A stretch of 53,004 nt of DNA from NCBI GenBank assembly GCA_030444405.1, contig JARFPM010000008.1:1-53004 (forward strand), in the 5' to 3' direction. Within the stretch, counting starts at the first letter, position 1; each line of letters starts with the position of its first letter. A model generated the notes under the pieces. The model was not told the DNA's origin, made no database searches, and saw only the letters and a list, made by a program, of their open reading frames with translations. Origin of the DNA: Nitrospira sp. (lineage in GTDB: Bacteria; Nitrospirota; Nitrospiria; Nitrospirales; Nitrospiraceae). Both the position numbers and the translations under genes were made by a program. Positions 17,220 through 26,428 of the stretch are shown piece after piece.

Positions 17220-18788
17220 CTATTCCGTTGGTGTCCCAGCGGCTGGCTGCTGGGTGGGAGTTCCCTGCCTGCTCGTATCTGGCGACGGAGAGCTGCTCGT
17301 GTCAGAGGTGTTGGCGGTACCCGACCCATCCTGTGCGGGAATTTGTGATGGAGCACCGACTGACAAGGTTCCTGAAACAGCGGAATTCGTGGAATCTGAG
17401 CCAGCGGTAGAAGAAGTCGGCTGGTCGTTGCTTCCACGTGCGCTCAAACTGGAAGGATTGCTCTCGACCTTTTGCACTTGAGTCTGAACTTCTGGTATGG
17501 GTTCCGAAGTATCAGCTTTGGGCGCATACAGCAAAACCTCCACACGCCGATTCCTCGTGCGGCCTTCCTCGACTGCATTGGTGGCAGTTGGCTTGGTAGC
17601 TCCAAGCCCTACCGCACTGACGCGTGCCGAATCCACACCACCCTTTTCTACGAGATAGCGGAGGACGCCGTTTGCGCGTACTTTGGACAACTCCCAGTTG
17701 CTTGGATACCGTGACTTGAGCGATGGGCCGATCTCCACATTATCCGTATGCCCCTCGATTCGGATCATCCTCGTGTCGCCGCTGGTGCGCAGGTATTCAA
17801 TCAACTGATCGAGCACCTTGTAATTCTCCGGCTTAATGGCTGCGTCTCCTGAGTCGTAGTGCAGAAACTTCGCTAGGTCCCCAAGGTTAAGGCGGCTTTG
17901 TCCAGACGCGTCTTGTACTTTCAGCTTGCTGGCTACGAGATCGGCTGGGATGGCCTGACTGGCCTGAGTCGTGGGCGACTCCGGGATTGCTCCTACCGGC
18001 TGGGTGAGGGGTGAGGCGTATCCAACGAGTTTGAACCGGTCTCCTTTGATGACACGGGTGTTGGCCTTGATGACTTTGGCAGCTGCCGTATGAGGTTCCG
18101 CTGACAGCACCTTGAGTTGGCCGATCTTGCGTGGAGGAAGCCCAGCACTGTGGCGGTGGATATCGAGGAGGTCGCCCGCTTTGAGTCCATCCTCCCTTCC
18201 TCGATCAAGGTACACGACATTTGATTGTGAAACCAATGTCATCGGCCGGTCGGCCTGGAGCTCAATGATCATGCCTTCGAGGTCGGAAACATTCTCCACA
18301 GGGGTCGTGTCGACATCTGGAGCAGGAGGAACAAATCGCACGACAGGGTCCCCAGGGGAAACTGCTCCATAATTGACCACAACCTCTACCGTTGTAAGGG
18401 CGTGATCCGCAGATGTGACCTTCACGATTGCTGAACGGTTCACGACAAATCCGAGATATTCCTTCGTCACTGGATGAAACACCTTCCGAACCCGCCGGTA
18501 GACCGTGAAAAGGTCACCAACTGCTACATCGGTTGGGTTGTTGAGCTTCAGATAGAGTAAATCTCGCTTGCCGAGAAGCATGCGATTGCCCGTTGACTGA
18601 TTATCACCTGTCACCAAGTTTACGGTTCCGTCGATCGGGGACGTCTTCTGGATGGCACCACTGGAAAAGGCGAGCGCGGCCTCTGAAAACCGAACGGAAT
18701 CAATCTCTGGAGACTGAGCTCGTGCTCCGTCAAGTGAGACAACGATTCCTGAACATAGGACCAGGAGGAGAGACGCCAAGGTTTTCAT
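17220..18788 (-). CDS. OmpA-family peptidoglycan-binding protein
   Basis: A 522-residue exported protein. A signal peptide (MKTLASLLLVLCSGIVVSL, cleavage after ARA near residue 24) is followed by a ~250-residue region of beta-rich repeats with phrases such as GDLFTVYRR and GDLLDIHR. An OmpA C-terminal domain lies at ~300-420, with the peptidoglycan-binding signature IEGHTDNVEIG and the later TRNRRVEV. The last ~100 residues are a Ser/Thr/Pro/Gln-rich tail ending in PTQQPAAGTPTE. AAGGAA eight bases before the ATG sets the start. It probably tethers the outer envelope to peptidoglycan. A good promoter lies 37 bases upstream. Confidence 0.88.
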   Translation of the reverse strand: MKTLASLLLVLCSGIVVSLDGARAQSPEIDSVRFSEAALAFSSGAIQKTSPIDGTVNLVTGDNQSTGNRMLLGKRDLLYLKLNNPTDVAVGDLFTVYRRVRKVFHPVTKEYLGFVVNRSAIVKVTSADHALTTVEVVVNYGAVSPGDPVVRFVPPAPDVDTTPVENVSDLEGMIIELQADRPMTLVSQSNVVYLDRGREDGLKAGDLLDIHRHSAGLPPRKIGQLKVLSAEPHTAAAKVIKANTRVIKGDRFKLVGYASPLTQPVGAIPESPTTQASQAIPADLVASKLKVQDASGQSRLNLGDLAKFLHYDSGDAAIKPENYKVLDQLIEYLRTSGDTRMIRIEGHTDNVEIGPSLKSRYPSNWELSKVRANGVLRYLVEKGGVDSARVSAVGLGATKPTATNAVEEGRTRNRRVEVLLYAPKADTSEPIPEVQTQVQKVESNPSSLSARGSNDQPTSSTAGSDSTNSAVSGTLSVGAPSQIPAQDGSGTANTSDTSSSPSPDTSRQGTPTQQPAAGTPTE

Positions 18789-18824
18789 AGGTAGATTCCT
18801 TCTGAGTCTAGTGCTGCTTTGAAA

Positions 18825-18852
18825 AACATAGCAAAAGACGCTGTTTTGTCAA
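18825..18852 (-). promoter_or_regulatory. sigma-70 promoter of the OmpA-family gene
   Basis: On the minus strand, TTGACA (18847-18852) is followed after 16 bases by TATGTT (18825-18830). The -35 box is perfect and the -10 box matches 4 of 6. The gene starts 37 bases downstream of the -10 box. Confidence 0.7.
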
Positions 18853-18954
18853 GAATTTGAGCTGGATTGGTAGGAGTTTGACGGGCCGTTCTTTCCGGTG
18901 ATAACGTGGGATCTTATGATCCCGTATCTGTCTGGAGAGGGTGGTGACTGACCG

Positions 18955-19233
18955 ATGAGTGGTAACGAAAAAGATGGTCAACGTCTCTCCAGGGCCTTCC
19001 GCCAGAAGGAACGAATCGACACACAGATCCACCGACGACGAAAGGTCAAGGCGTTTTCTCCTTTAGAATTGGAATGGGAGAGTTCACTGGCTAGACCATC
19101 CTCTCTGGCTAGACCATCCTCTTCGGGGGTGATAAACGAAGCGAAGGAGATTATGCGCTTGATACCTGATCGTAAGTTGCGACCAGAACCTAACCGCTCA
19201 ACCTATTCTGCGCTCCCAGACCATCATACCTAG
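18955..19233 (+). CDS. possible small hypothetical protein with tandem repeat
   Basis: A 92-residue, strongly basic reading frame (MSGNEKDGQRLSRAFRQKER...) with no recognisable family. It lies between the divergent OmpA-family gene and nuoA. A perfect in-frame 18-base tandem duplication gives the doubled phrase SLARPSSLARPS. The best ribosome site candidate (GAGGG) is 13 bases from the ATG, which is too far, so real translation is uncertain. The composition could also reflect an untranslated leader of the nuo operon. Confidence 0.35.
   Translation: MSGNEKDGQRLSRAFRQKERIDTQIHRRRKVKAFSPLELEWESSLARPSSLARPSSSGVINEAKEIMRLIPDRKLRPEPNRSTYSALPDHHT
19087..19122 (+). repeat. perfect 18-bp tandem repeat (two copies)
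   Basis: The unit CTGGCTAGACCATCCTCT occurs at 19087-19104 and again at 19105-19122 without mismatch. It keeps the reading frame of the possible small gene around it. Confidence 0.95.
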
Positions 19234-19358
19234 GGCTTTCGGGTCCGCCTGAATTAGGTCCTTTGTTCGCTTGCTATCCCCGAGACCAGGGCACTAAGAT
19301 TCCACTCATCAAAACTAGAATACCCTTTCCAGTTCAACGCCTTGTGAGAGAAAACTAA

Positions 19359-19742
19359 ATGACCGGTACCGAAGTTCTCCTTGAATATCTCACAAAGTTT
19401 TTCCCGATCTTTCTCTTTATCTTTGTCGGGTTGGTTTTGGGGATATTGACGTTGCTGGTCAGTCATTTTGTGCAGCCCCGGTACCCGGAGCCAGAAAAAC
19501 TATCGACCTACGAATGTGGAGCCGAACCATTTTCTGATGCCCGTATGCCGTTCCCCGTCAGGTATTACATTTTTGCGATGTTGTTCGTCATCTTCGACAT
19601 TGAGGTGATCTTCCTCTACCCCTGGGCCGTCGTCTTCACCAAGATCGGGGTGATTGGGTTGATTGAAATGATGATTTTTATAGGGCTGTTCATCGTGGCC
19701 TACGTGTATGCCTGGCGAAAAGGCGCGCTGGAGTGGGATTGA
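19359..19742 (+). CDS. nuoA: NADH-quinone oxidoreductase subunit A
   Basis: NuoA is a three-helix membrane subunit of complex I near the quinone-binding junction. The 127 residues have helices at ~13-38, ~70-92 and ~97-117, with the conserved loop [20 protein letters not shown] between helices 1 and 2 and the [12 protein letters not shown] signature. It is the first gene of the complex I operon that runs to 33201. A clear promoter could not be picked in 19234-19358. The spacing to nuoB is seven bases. Confidence 0.96.
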   Translation: MTGTEVLLEYLTKFFPIFLFIFVGLVLGILTLLVSHFVQPRYPEPEKLSTYECGAEPFSDARMPFPVRYYIFAMLFVIFDIEVIFLYPWAVVFTKIGVIGLIEMMIFIGLFIVAYVYAWRKGALEWD

Positions 19743-19749
19743 GGATTGT

Positions 19750-20277
19750 ATGGGACTGATCCAACTGGGACGGCATGAAAAAGACGGGGCTCCGGACGTC
19801 ATCACGGGGTCTCTTGAAAAAGCCGTGAACTGGGCGAGGAAGGGTTCTCTCTGGCCTATGACCTTCGGGCTTGCCTGCTGCGCCATCGAGATGATTGCCG
19901 CCGTTTCTTCCCGGTACGACATGGATCGGTTCGGAGCAGGAGTGTTTCGTGGTTCGCCGCGGCAGTCGGATTTGATGATTGTCGCCGGAACCGTGTGCCG
20001 ACGTATGGCGCCGGTGATTCGAAAGATTTATGACCAAATGCCGGAACCCAAATACGTGATTGCGATGGGTTCCTGTGCCACCTCAGGCAACATCTATGAC
20101 AGTTACAGTGTCGTGCAGGGAGTCGACCGATTTGTTCCCGTTGACATTTATGTGCCCGGCTGCCCTCCGACTCCGGAGGCGCTTTTGGACGGGATTTTAA
20201 AACTGCAAGAGCGCATTATGCAAAAACGTGTGTTTGTGACTCAGCCGGAACAGGTCAAGGTTAATTTGAAAGTCTGA
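19750..20277 (+). CDS. nuoB: NADH-quinone oxidoreductase subunit B
   Basis: NuoB binds the terminal [4Fe-4S] cluster N2, which passes electrons to quinone. The 175-residue protein contains the N2 ligands: the adjacent cysteines in GLACCAIEM, the Cys in GTVCRRMAP, the Cys in GSCATSG and the Cys in VPGCPPTPE. The start at 19750 gives [13 protein letters not shown]; an upstream ATG at 19708 lies within nuoA and is not favoured. All ligands are present, so a working electron path to quinone is expected. Confidence 0.96.
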   Translation: MGLIQLGRHEKDGAPDVITGSLEKAVNWARKGSLWPMTFGLACCAIEMIAAVSSRYDMDRFGAGVFRGSPRQSDLMIVAGTVCRRMAPVIRKIYDQMPEPKYVIAMGSCATSGNIYDSYSVVQGVDRFVPVDIYVPGCPPTPEALLDGILKLQERIMQKRVFVTQPEQVKVNLKV

Positions 20278-20286
20278 CACGCATCT

Positions 20287-20784
20287 ATGCACCCACTACT
20301 ACAGCGAATTCAACAGACGTTTTCAGTCGGAGTGACCGGCTTAGCTGAATGGCGAGGCGATGTGGCAGTGACCGTCTCGCGAGACAAACTCCATGAAGTT
20401 GCTCAGTTTCTGCGCAACGATCCCGGGATGGATTTTGATTATATCGTCCATGTGAGTTCCGTGGATTGGCCAGACGACGAAGAGCGATTCGAAGTGGTGT
20501 GGGAATTCTACTCGATTCGGAAGCGGCATCGCATCCGGCTGAAGACTCGGGTGCCTGAATCGGATTGTGTGGTTGATTCTTTGACGGATCTGTGGAAGGG
20601 TGCCGACTTCATGGAGCGCGAAGTCTTCGATATGATGGGTATCCGGTTCCGAAATCATCCGGACCTTCGCCGTATTTTAATGCCTGATGACTATACCGAA
20701 GGTTACCCTTTGCGAAAAGATTTTCCACTTCGTGGCAAAGGCTGGCGAGATACGTTTGACTTTCTGGACGAAGTCCCACGATAG
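20287..20784 (+). CDS. nuoC: NADH-quinone oxidoreductase subunit C
   Basis: NuoC is a peripheral-arm subunit (30-kDa type) that packs against NuoD. The 165 residues include the family signature around EREVFDMMGIRFRNHPDLRR followed by ILMPDDYTEGYPLRKDF. It is separate from nuoD, not fused as in E. coli. It lies nine bases after nuoB and 14 bases before nuoD. The start codon at 20287 has only a weak ribosome site. Confidence 0.95.
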   Translation: MHPLLQRIQQTFSVGVTGLAEWRGDVAVTVSRDKLHEVAQFLRNDPGMDFDYIVHVSSVDWPDDEERFEVVWEFYSIRKRHRIRLKTRVPESDCVVDSLTDLWKGADFMEREVFDMMGIRFRNHPDLRRILMPDDYTEGYPLRKDFPLRGKGWRDTFDFLDEVPR

Positions 20785-20798
20785 GACGCTCCACCAGC

Positions 20799-22043
20799 AT
20801 GGCATTCGAGGATCAAAGAACCACTGTTTATAAGATTGACCCTGAGCATCCGGAAAGCGAGTCGCTCCCGACTTTGCGGACCGAGGAGCTTCTGCTCAAC
20901 TTGGGTCCCCAACACCCCAGTACGCACGGTGTTCTCAAGGTGATACTGGAATTGGAAGGGGAGCGGCTGGTGAAATCCACGCCGGTGATGGGGTATCTCC
21001 ACCGAGGAGTAGAAAAGCTTGCTGAAGACGGCACCTATCATCAGTTCATTCCTCATACGGATCGGCTCGACTATGTCTGCGCGATGTACAACAACTTTGC
21101 CTATTGCCGTGCTGTTGAAAAACTCTTGAATTTACAAGTCCCGGAGCGGGCGGAATACCTCCGGACAATCGTTGCTGAAGTCCAGCGCATCATTGGGCAT
21201 CAATTTTGGCTGGGTGCCCAGGCGCTTGACATCGGGGCCATGACCGTCTTTTTTTATTGTTTTCGGGATCGGGAAATCCTGCTCGATTGGTTCGACGAGC
21301 TGTGCGGAGCTCGTCTCACGACGACCTGGTATCGAATCGGTGGGGTTGAGCGGGACTTGACGCCCTCGTTGATCGACAAGCTCAAACAGTTCCTCGACTA
21401 TTTCCCACCGAAGATTGATGAATATCAGGTGTTTCTCGAGAAAAATCGCATTTGGCTTGGGCGCACCAAAGGGATCGCTGTGATTTCCGCCGAAGATGCG
21501 GTCAATTTTGGGCTGAGTGGACCGGTTCTTCGCGGATCCGGCGTGGACTATGACCTCCGCAAGTACGAGCCCTATAGCGCATATCCAAAATGCGAGTTCA
21601 GCGTGCCAGTCGGAAAGAACGGGGATACGTACGATCGTTACTGGATTCGGGTAATGGAGCTCTACGAGAGCGTCAAGATCATTCGACAATGTCTGGAGCA
21701 GATGCAGGAGGGACCGATCATGGCGGATGTTCCCAGCGTGACGCTTCCGCCGAAAGAACGGGTCTTTACAAACCTAGAGTCGATGATCCAACAGTTCAAG
21801 CTCTTCTCGCAGGGGTTTGATGCTCCACCGGGTGAAATCTACTGCGGTACAGAAGCGCACAAAGGGGAACTGGGCTTTTACATCGTCAGTACTGGGGGAG
21901 GGAAGCCCTATCGGCTGAAGATTCGTGCCCCTTCGTTCGTCCACATGGGCGCGTTTGATCATATGGCCAGAGGTTATATGATCTCGGATGCCTGTACCAT
22001 CTTCGGGACGTACGATGTCGTGATGGGGGAGTGCGATCGATAG
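20799..22043 (+). CDS. nuoD: NADH-quinone oxidoreductase subunit D
   Basis: NuoD (49-kDa type) forms the quinone pocket together with NuoB. The 414-residue protein has the signature LLNLGPQHPSTHGVLK near residue 30, which includes the conserved His of the quinone site, and MGYLHRGVEKLAE. The C-terminal end (MISDACTIFGTYDVVMGECDR) is complete. A gap of 92 bases separates it from nuoG; in the canonical order nuoE and nuoF would lie here. Confidence 0.96.
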   Translation: MAFEDQRTTVYKIDPEHPESESLPTLRTEELLLNLGPQHPSTHGVLKVILELEGERLVKSTPVMGYLHRGVEKLAEDGTYHQFIPHTDRLDYVCAMYNNFAYCRAVEKLLNLQVPERAEYLRTIVAEVQRIIGHQFWLGAQALDIGAMTVFFYCFRDREILLDWFDELCGARLTTTWYRIGGVERDLTPSLIDKLKQFLDYFPPKIDEYQVFLEKNRIWLGRTKGIAVISAEDAVNFGLSGPVLRGSGVDYDLRKYEPYSAYPKCEFSVPVGKNGDTYDRYWIRVMELYESVKIIRQCLEQMQEGPIMADVPSVTLPPKERVFTNLESMIQQFKLFSQGFDAPPGEIYCGTEAHKGELGFYIVSTGGGKPYRLKIRAPSFVHMGAFDHMARGYMISDACTIFGTYDVVMGECDR

Positions 22044-22074
22044 CGAGTAGAGAGTGTTGAGTTGTGAGTGCCGA

Positions 22075-22122
22075 GTTTTGAGTTTCAACTCAGCATTAAG
22101 AAAAGAACTAAAAACTCAAAAC
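22075..22122 (+). repeat. inverted repeat in the nuoD-nuoG gap
   Basis: GTTTTGAGTTT at 22075-22085 is the exact reverse complement of AAACTCAAAAC at 22112-22122, with a 26-base loop. The preceding 40 bases also consist of loose GAGT-TGTGAGT-like repeats. The hairpin sits just upstream of the nuoG start, in a place where the operon might be processed or attenuated. The function is unknown. Confidence 0.7.
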
Positions 22123-22135
22123 CGCCGGACCAAGC

Positions 22136-24829
22136 ATGGGACTTAAGCCAGCGACCAATCCCGACGTCGAAGCGACGACGATCGAACTGAACATAGACGG
22201 TAAAGCTGTCACTGCGAAAGACGGTGTGTCGTTGTACGACGTTATCGCAATGACGGGCAAAATTATCCCGGCTATGTGCTACCACTACACATTCGACCCG
22301 TTCGGCTCCTGCGGTATGTGTCTGGTGATGCAAGAGGGGAAGAAAGCTCCGGTTCGGTCGTGTACCGCCAAGGCGGCGGCTGGAATGGTGATCCGTACCG
22401 AAGGCGAAGATCTCTTTCTCGCCCGGAAGAAGGCCGTCGAGAAGCATCTGTCTGTGCATCCTCTCGATTGCCCGGTGTGCGATGCGGACGGCCATTGTGA
22501 GTTGCAGGACATGGCTTTCCAGCACGGCGTGACAAATCTGGCCAATGCCAAGCAGAAATTCATTCCGGAAGATACGCGCAGTCCCGTACTCGACTTCAAC
22601 ATGAATCGCTGCATCGCCTGTGCGGAATGCATCAATGTTTGCAAGGATGTGTTGATGATCGATGCCTTACAGTTCATGAAGAAGGGTGGATTCAACCAGG
22701 TGGTGGCCAAGGGCGACCTCGCCCTCCATTGTGAATTCTGCGGAGATTGTTTAGCGGTCTGTCCGGTTGGCGCCATCACAAACAAGTTTTCCAAGTATCT
22801 GTATAAACCATGGCAGATGAAGAAGACGACGACTACCTGCAACTACTGCGGAGACGGTTGCCAACTCTACCTGGAAACGAAAGATGAAGAGGTGGTCCGA
22901 GTCACCTCCCCATTATCTTGGAAGAACAAATGGGGAGACCGATCGGAAACTGCCAAGGGGCACGGTGGGCTCTGCGTACGCGGACGTTTTGGGTTCGAAT
23001 ATCTGGACAGTCAGAGCAGGCTTACACAGCCCCTGGTACGCGAAGGGGGTCAGTTGGTGCAGAAGCCTTGGCTGGAAACAATGCACCTGCTCGTAGACCG
23101 GTTGACCGAAATCAAACGCAAATACGGTGCCGATGCCATCGCTGGCCTCGTGACGGCGCGCTGTACGAATGAAGAGCTGTATTTGTTTCAGAAGCTCATG
23201 CGCACTGGTTTTGGAACCAACCAGCTCGATAGCAGCGCCCGCTACGGCCATATGAACTTTGTGCTCGCGTCCAAACATGCCGTCGGACTTGGGCGATCGC
23301 CGAATGATTGGGAAGATCTGACAAAAGCAAAAGCAATCATTTTGATCGGCTCCAATATTTCGGAGACGAACCCGCTGACCGCCGTGCGAATCAAAGAGGC
23401 TATCCGAGTCTACAAAGCTCAGGTGGTGACTCTCGATAGCGCCATTACGAATGTGGCCAAGCTGGCCTCGCACCCCTTCTTGATCAAGCCTGGGACAGAA
23501 GGAGCAGTGATCGATGGGTTGGTCAAGGCGACGATCGACCAAGATTTGGTGGATGAAGAAACTGTGGGAAGGCATCCCCAAGCGTTTGAAGCGCTTAGGG
23601 GTGCGGTGGCGAATGTTTCATTGGATCAGCTGTCGGCTCAGACCGCTCTTCCGATTGAGGCTTTCAGGGAAATAGCTTCCATTTTTGCGGAATCCCCGAG
23701 ATCGATCATTTTGTGTGCGGAAGGGATTGTCAGGAGAGCGAACGGTTATCAGAACGTCTTAAAACTGATGGATCTCGCCTGGATCACCGGCAAGCTCGGT
23801 CGAACGGGTTGCGGGGTGGACACGGTGACGGAGGAGCCGAACGAACAAGGGGCCGTTGATATGGGCGCGTCACCTGAGTTTTTTCCAGGTCAGGCTCGGT
23901 TTGACGACCCAGGAGCTCGGGAGCGTTTTGCCAAAGCATGGGAAGCGTCGCTACCTCCTGTCGGATCAGGGGCACATCTCATCGAAATCTTGAAGCGGTG
24001 CAAGGGTGGACAGATTAAAGCCCTGTACATTCTGGGGGAAAATCCGCTCGCGACCTTGCCGGCTTCGATGGAGGTCCGAGCTGCTCTCGAACGACTAGAA
24101 CTGTTAGTCGTGCAAGATCCTTTTTTGACTGATACTGGAAAATTGGCTCATTTTGTGCTCCCCGCTTGCACGTATGCGGAGAAGGACGGCACGTTTACGA
24201 ACCTAGAAGGTCGTGTGCTTCGCGTTCGTCAGGCGATGGATCCACTTGGAGAGAGCCTGCCGGACTGGCACATCATGACAGCCCTTGCGAATGCCATGGG
24301 ATACCGATGGGAATACCAATCGGCCAATGATATTCAAGCCGAAATCATGAAGCTGTTGCCCGGATACTATAATCTCGGACAACCCCGTAAAGTCGTCCCT
24401 GTCCCTGGCCAGTATTTGTCCAGCGGCTACGCAGCGGAGGTCAAGGCCCGTTATCAACGGACTCCGCCATCGGGAGAACACGGGCGTCCCTTTTCCCTGT
24501 TGATGGGGCAGTTATTAGTGCATTCGGGGAAACTGTCGACGCAAGCGCCCGGACTTATCAAGATCGCTCCGAACACTGGGAAGCTGCGGATGAATATACG
24601 GGACATGGAGCGTCTTGGATTGCAAGACGGTGCGAAGGTGCGTCTGACCTCCGATCGTGGCTCCCTTCAGCTCGGAGTGCAGGCAGATCAGTCCATCGCG
24701 CCTGGCACCTGCTTTTTCCCCGAGCATTTTAATGAACCTCCGGTGAAGGACTTGATGACCGTGTCGGTTGATGCTACGACCGGTGTCCCGTCGTTCAAGC
24801 AGATCTGGGTCAGTGTTGAACAGGCGTAA
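22136..24829 (+). CDS. nuoG: NADH-quinone oxidoreductase subunit G (molybdopterin-fold)
   Basis: An 897-residue iron-sulfur subunit of the complex I electron-input arm. In order it shows: a 2Fe-2S ferredoxin domain (AMCYHY, GSCGMCLV, VRSCTA; residues ~45-85); the His/Cys cluster site HPLDCPVCDADGHC (~105); two [4Fe-4S] motifs (CIACAECINVCK and CEFCGDCLAVCPVG; ~158-215); a further CNYCGDGC site (~240); and a long molybdopterin-oxidoreductase-type domain, including GENPLATLP. With nuoE and nuoF missing beside it, this subunit would receive electrons from a different donor module. It resembles formate-dehydrogenase alpha subunits as well, but its place between nuoD and nuoI supports NuoG. Confidence 0.92.
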   Translation: MGLKPATNPDVEATTIELNIDGKAVTAKDGVSLYDVIAMTGKIIPAMCYHYTFDPFGSCGMCLVMQEGKKAPVRSCTAKAAAGMVIRTEGEDLFLARKKAVEKHLSVHPLDCPVCDADGHCELQDMAFQHGVTNLANAKQKFIPEDTRSPVLDFNMNRCIACAECINVCKDVLMIDALQFMKKGGFNQVVAKGDLALHCEFCGDCLAVCPVGAITNKFSKYLYKPWQMKKTTTTCNYCGDGCQLYLETKDEEVVRVTSPLSWKNKWGDRSETAKGHGGLCVRGRFGFEYLDSQSRLTQPLVREGGQLVQKPWLETMHLLVDRLTEIKRKYGADAIAGLVTARCTNEELYLFQKLMRTGFGTNQLDSSARYGHMNFVLASKHAVGLGRSPNDWEDLTKAKAIILIGSNISETNPLTAVRIKEAIRVYKAQVVTLDSAITNVAKLASHPFLIKPGTEGAVIDGLVKATIDQDLVDEETVGRHPQAFEALRGAVANVSLDQLSAQTALPIEAFREIASIFAESPRSIILCAEGIVRRANGYQNVLKLMDLAWITGKLGRTGCGVDTVTEEPNEQGAVDMGASPEFFPGQARFDDPGARERFAKAWEASLPPVGSGAHLIEILKRCKGGQIKALYILGENPLATLPASMEVRAALERLELLVVQDPFLTDTGKLAHFVLPACTYAEKDGTFTNLEGRVLRVRQAMDPLGESLPDWHIMTALANAMGYRWEYQSANDIQAEIMKLLPGYYNLGQPRKVVPVPGQYLSSGYAAEVKARYQRTPPSGEHGRPFSLLMGQLLVHSGKLSTQAPGLIKIAPNTGKLRMNIRDMERLGLQDGAKVRLTSDRGSLQLGVQADQSIAPGTCFFPEHFNEPPVKDLMTVSVDATTGVPSFKQIWVSVEQA

Positions 24830-24870
24830 GCAGATGCGTACGGCCGTTCGTTCGTGACGAGGAGTCTACG

Positions 24871-25458
24871 ATGAGTGTCGCCGCCTTGACCAAAAAAATC
24901 CTCCATGCCGCGCTCTTCTATGAGATTTGGGATGCGATGAAAGTCACGTTTCGGCACATGCTTCATCGACCGATGACGTTTCAGTATCCGAGGGAACAAC
25001 GCACGATTCCGGATGCGCATCGCGGTGCGCTTGGCTTGCTTCGATACGATGATGGGCGAGAGCGGTGCGTCGGCTGCGATCTGTGCGAGGCCGCTTGCCC
25101 ATCGCGTTGCATCAAGGTGATTAGTGCGGAGGATATGACCCGTCCACTCCAGCGCTACGCCAGTGAATTCTATATCGACATCACAAAATGTGTTTTCTGC
25201 GGCTATTGTGTCGAAGCCTGTCCGGTCAACGCGCTGGCGATGACCAAGATGTACGAATATTCAACTCACGACAAACGCAGTCTGCTGTTCGACAAGAAGC
25301 GGCTTTACGACATCGGCGAACGCCACCTCGATGATGGGAAGAAATATTTGTATGCGCACAACCAGGAGAAAAATGTCGAGCAGAGCCGCGAGTACCGCTA
25401 CTATTTCCCGCAGTCGGTACAGAAGTCGACCCAACCACCTCCCAAACATCTGAGCTGA
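24871..25458 (+). CDS. nuoI: NADH-quinone oxidoreductase subunit I
   Basis: NuoI carries two [4Fe-4S] clusters (N6a, N6b) that relay electrons to NuoB. The 195 residues contain CVGCDLCEAACPSRC (~67-81) and CVFCGYCVEACPVNAL (~109-123), complete ligand sets for both clusters. The N-terminal segment is amphipathic and lies against the membrane arm. Only 41 bases separate it from nuoG; nuoH, which usually lies between these genes, is not there. It is somewhat longer at the C-terminus than E. coli NuoI. Confidence 0.95.
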   Translation: MSVAALTKKILHAALFYEIWDAMKVTFRHMLHRPMTFQYPREQRTIPDAHRGALGLLRYDDGRERCVGCDLCEAACPSRCIKVISAEDMTRPLQRYASEFYIDITKCVFCGYCVEACPVNALAMTKMYEYSTHDKRSLLFDKKRLYDIGERHLDDGKKYLYAHNQEKNVEQSREYRYYFPQSVQKSTQPPPKHLS

Positions 25459-25467
25459 GCCGCACAC

Positions 25468-25995
25468 ATGGTCGGAATGTTTTTCGCTTATTTTGCATTG
25501 GTCAGTATTGCCGGCGGTGTTTTAACGGTGACCTTGCGTCACCCAGTTCACTGCGCACTCTCCCTGCTCGTGTTGCTGATGCACGTCTCCGGCCTGTTCA
25601 TCCTCCTGAATGCGGAGTTCCTTTGGGCCGTGCAGGTCATCGTCTACGTCGGGGCCATTCTGGTGCTGTACCTCTTTGTGTTGATGTTGATGAATCTCAA
25701 GACGGATGATCGGTATTTTCATCAATCGGCTCGGTATATTCTCGGGCCTGCCGTCTTGGGGGCCAGCTACGTTCTGTACCTCCTCCTACGGTCTCCGTTT
25801 GATGGGGCGAAAGGGGATGCGCCGGCCATTGCCGTGCTGCAAGACGGGGATACATACGCCGTTGGTATCAAGATGTTTAGCGACCATCTCTTGCAGTTTG
25901 AGATCGTCGGCATATTTCTGCTTGGAGCCGTCATCGGCGCGATCGTCCTGGCCAAGACTCCGAAACAGCTGGATGCGGGGAGAGAGCGCTTATGA
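25468..25995 (+). CDS. nuoJ: NADH-quinone oxidoreductase subunit J
   Basis: A membrane-arm subunit of 175 residues with five hydrophobic helices. The conserved TM3 motif VQVIVYVGAILVLYLFVLM is present near residue 54. The gene overlaps nuoK in an ATGA junction, so the two are translationally coupled. NuoJ helices belong to the half-channel region next to NuoA and NuoK. Confidence 0.95.
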   Translation: MVGMFFAYFALVSIAGGVLTVTLRHPVHCALSLLVLLMHVSGLFILLNAEFLWAVQVIVYVGAILVLYLFVLMLMNLKTDDRYFHQSARYILGPAVLGASYVLYLLLRSPFDGAKGDAPAIAVLQDGDTYAVGIKMFSDHLLQFEIVGIFLLGAVIGAIVLAKTPKQLDAGRERL

Positions 25996-26294
25996 TCCCG
26001 CTGTCTGCCTATATAGCCGTAAGCGCCGTCCTTTTTATGACGGGGATTTTGGGTGTGCTTGTCAGGCGGAACTTCATCATTGTGCTGATGTCAGTTGAAA
26101 TCATGATGAATGCCGCCAACATTAATTTGGTCGCCTTTTCACATTATTTGGAATCTATGGCAGGGCAACTTGTGGCTCTGTTCATCATCGCGATTGCGGC
26201 GGGCGAAGCGGCCGTCGGTTTGGCCATCATCATCGTCGTGTTCAGAGGCAAGATGTCCACGAATGTGGATGAAATGAACCTGTTAAAGTGGTAG
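25992..26294 (+). CDS. nuoK: NADH-quinone oxidoreductase subunit K
   Basis: A 100-residue, three-helix Mrp-related membrane subunit. The two conserved membrane glutamates are visible in VLMSVEIMMNAAN (~residue 36) and AIAAGEAAVGLAI (~residue 71). It starts within the nuoJ stop (ATGA). A 134-base gap without a gene follows; it includes the palindrome AGCGTACGCT. Confidence 0.95.
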   Translation: MIPLSAYIAVSAVLFMTGILGVLVRRNFIIVLMSVEIMMNAANINLVAFSHYLESMAGQLVALFIIAIAAGEAAVGLAIIIVVFRGKMSTNVDEMNLLKW

Positions 26295-26428
26295 CAGGAT
26301 GTGGGCGGTCACATCCAACGGTGCAGTCGGTGGCTCGTACCCCTCAACGTACCCCCAAGCGTACGCTTTAGGATCCGGCTCCGTGAGCATGGTTGGCTAG
26401 GTGAACATCCTCGGAATGGCACGATACT

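Noticed and set aside
17045-17437. N-terminal extension of PriA by up to 131 residues
   Set aside because: The added residues are low-complexity, overlap the OmpA-family gene and precede the normal PriA opening MAVLYADVIVPRH.
22913-23581. Long antisense frame (222 codons) inside nuoG
   Set aside because: It lies entirely opposite a well-recognised subunit gene and has no recognisable protein pattern; it is a shadow of high-GC coding sequence.
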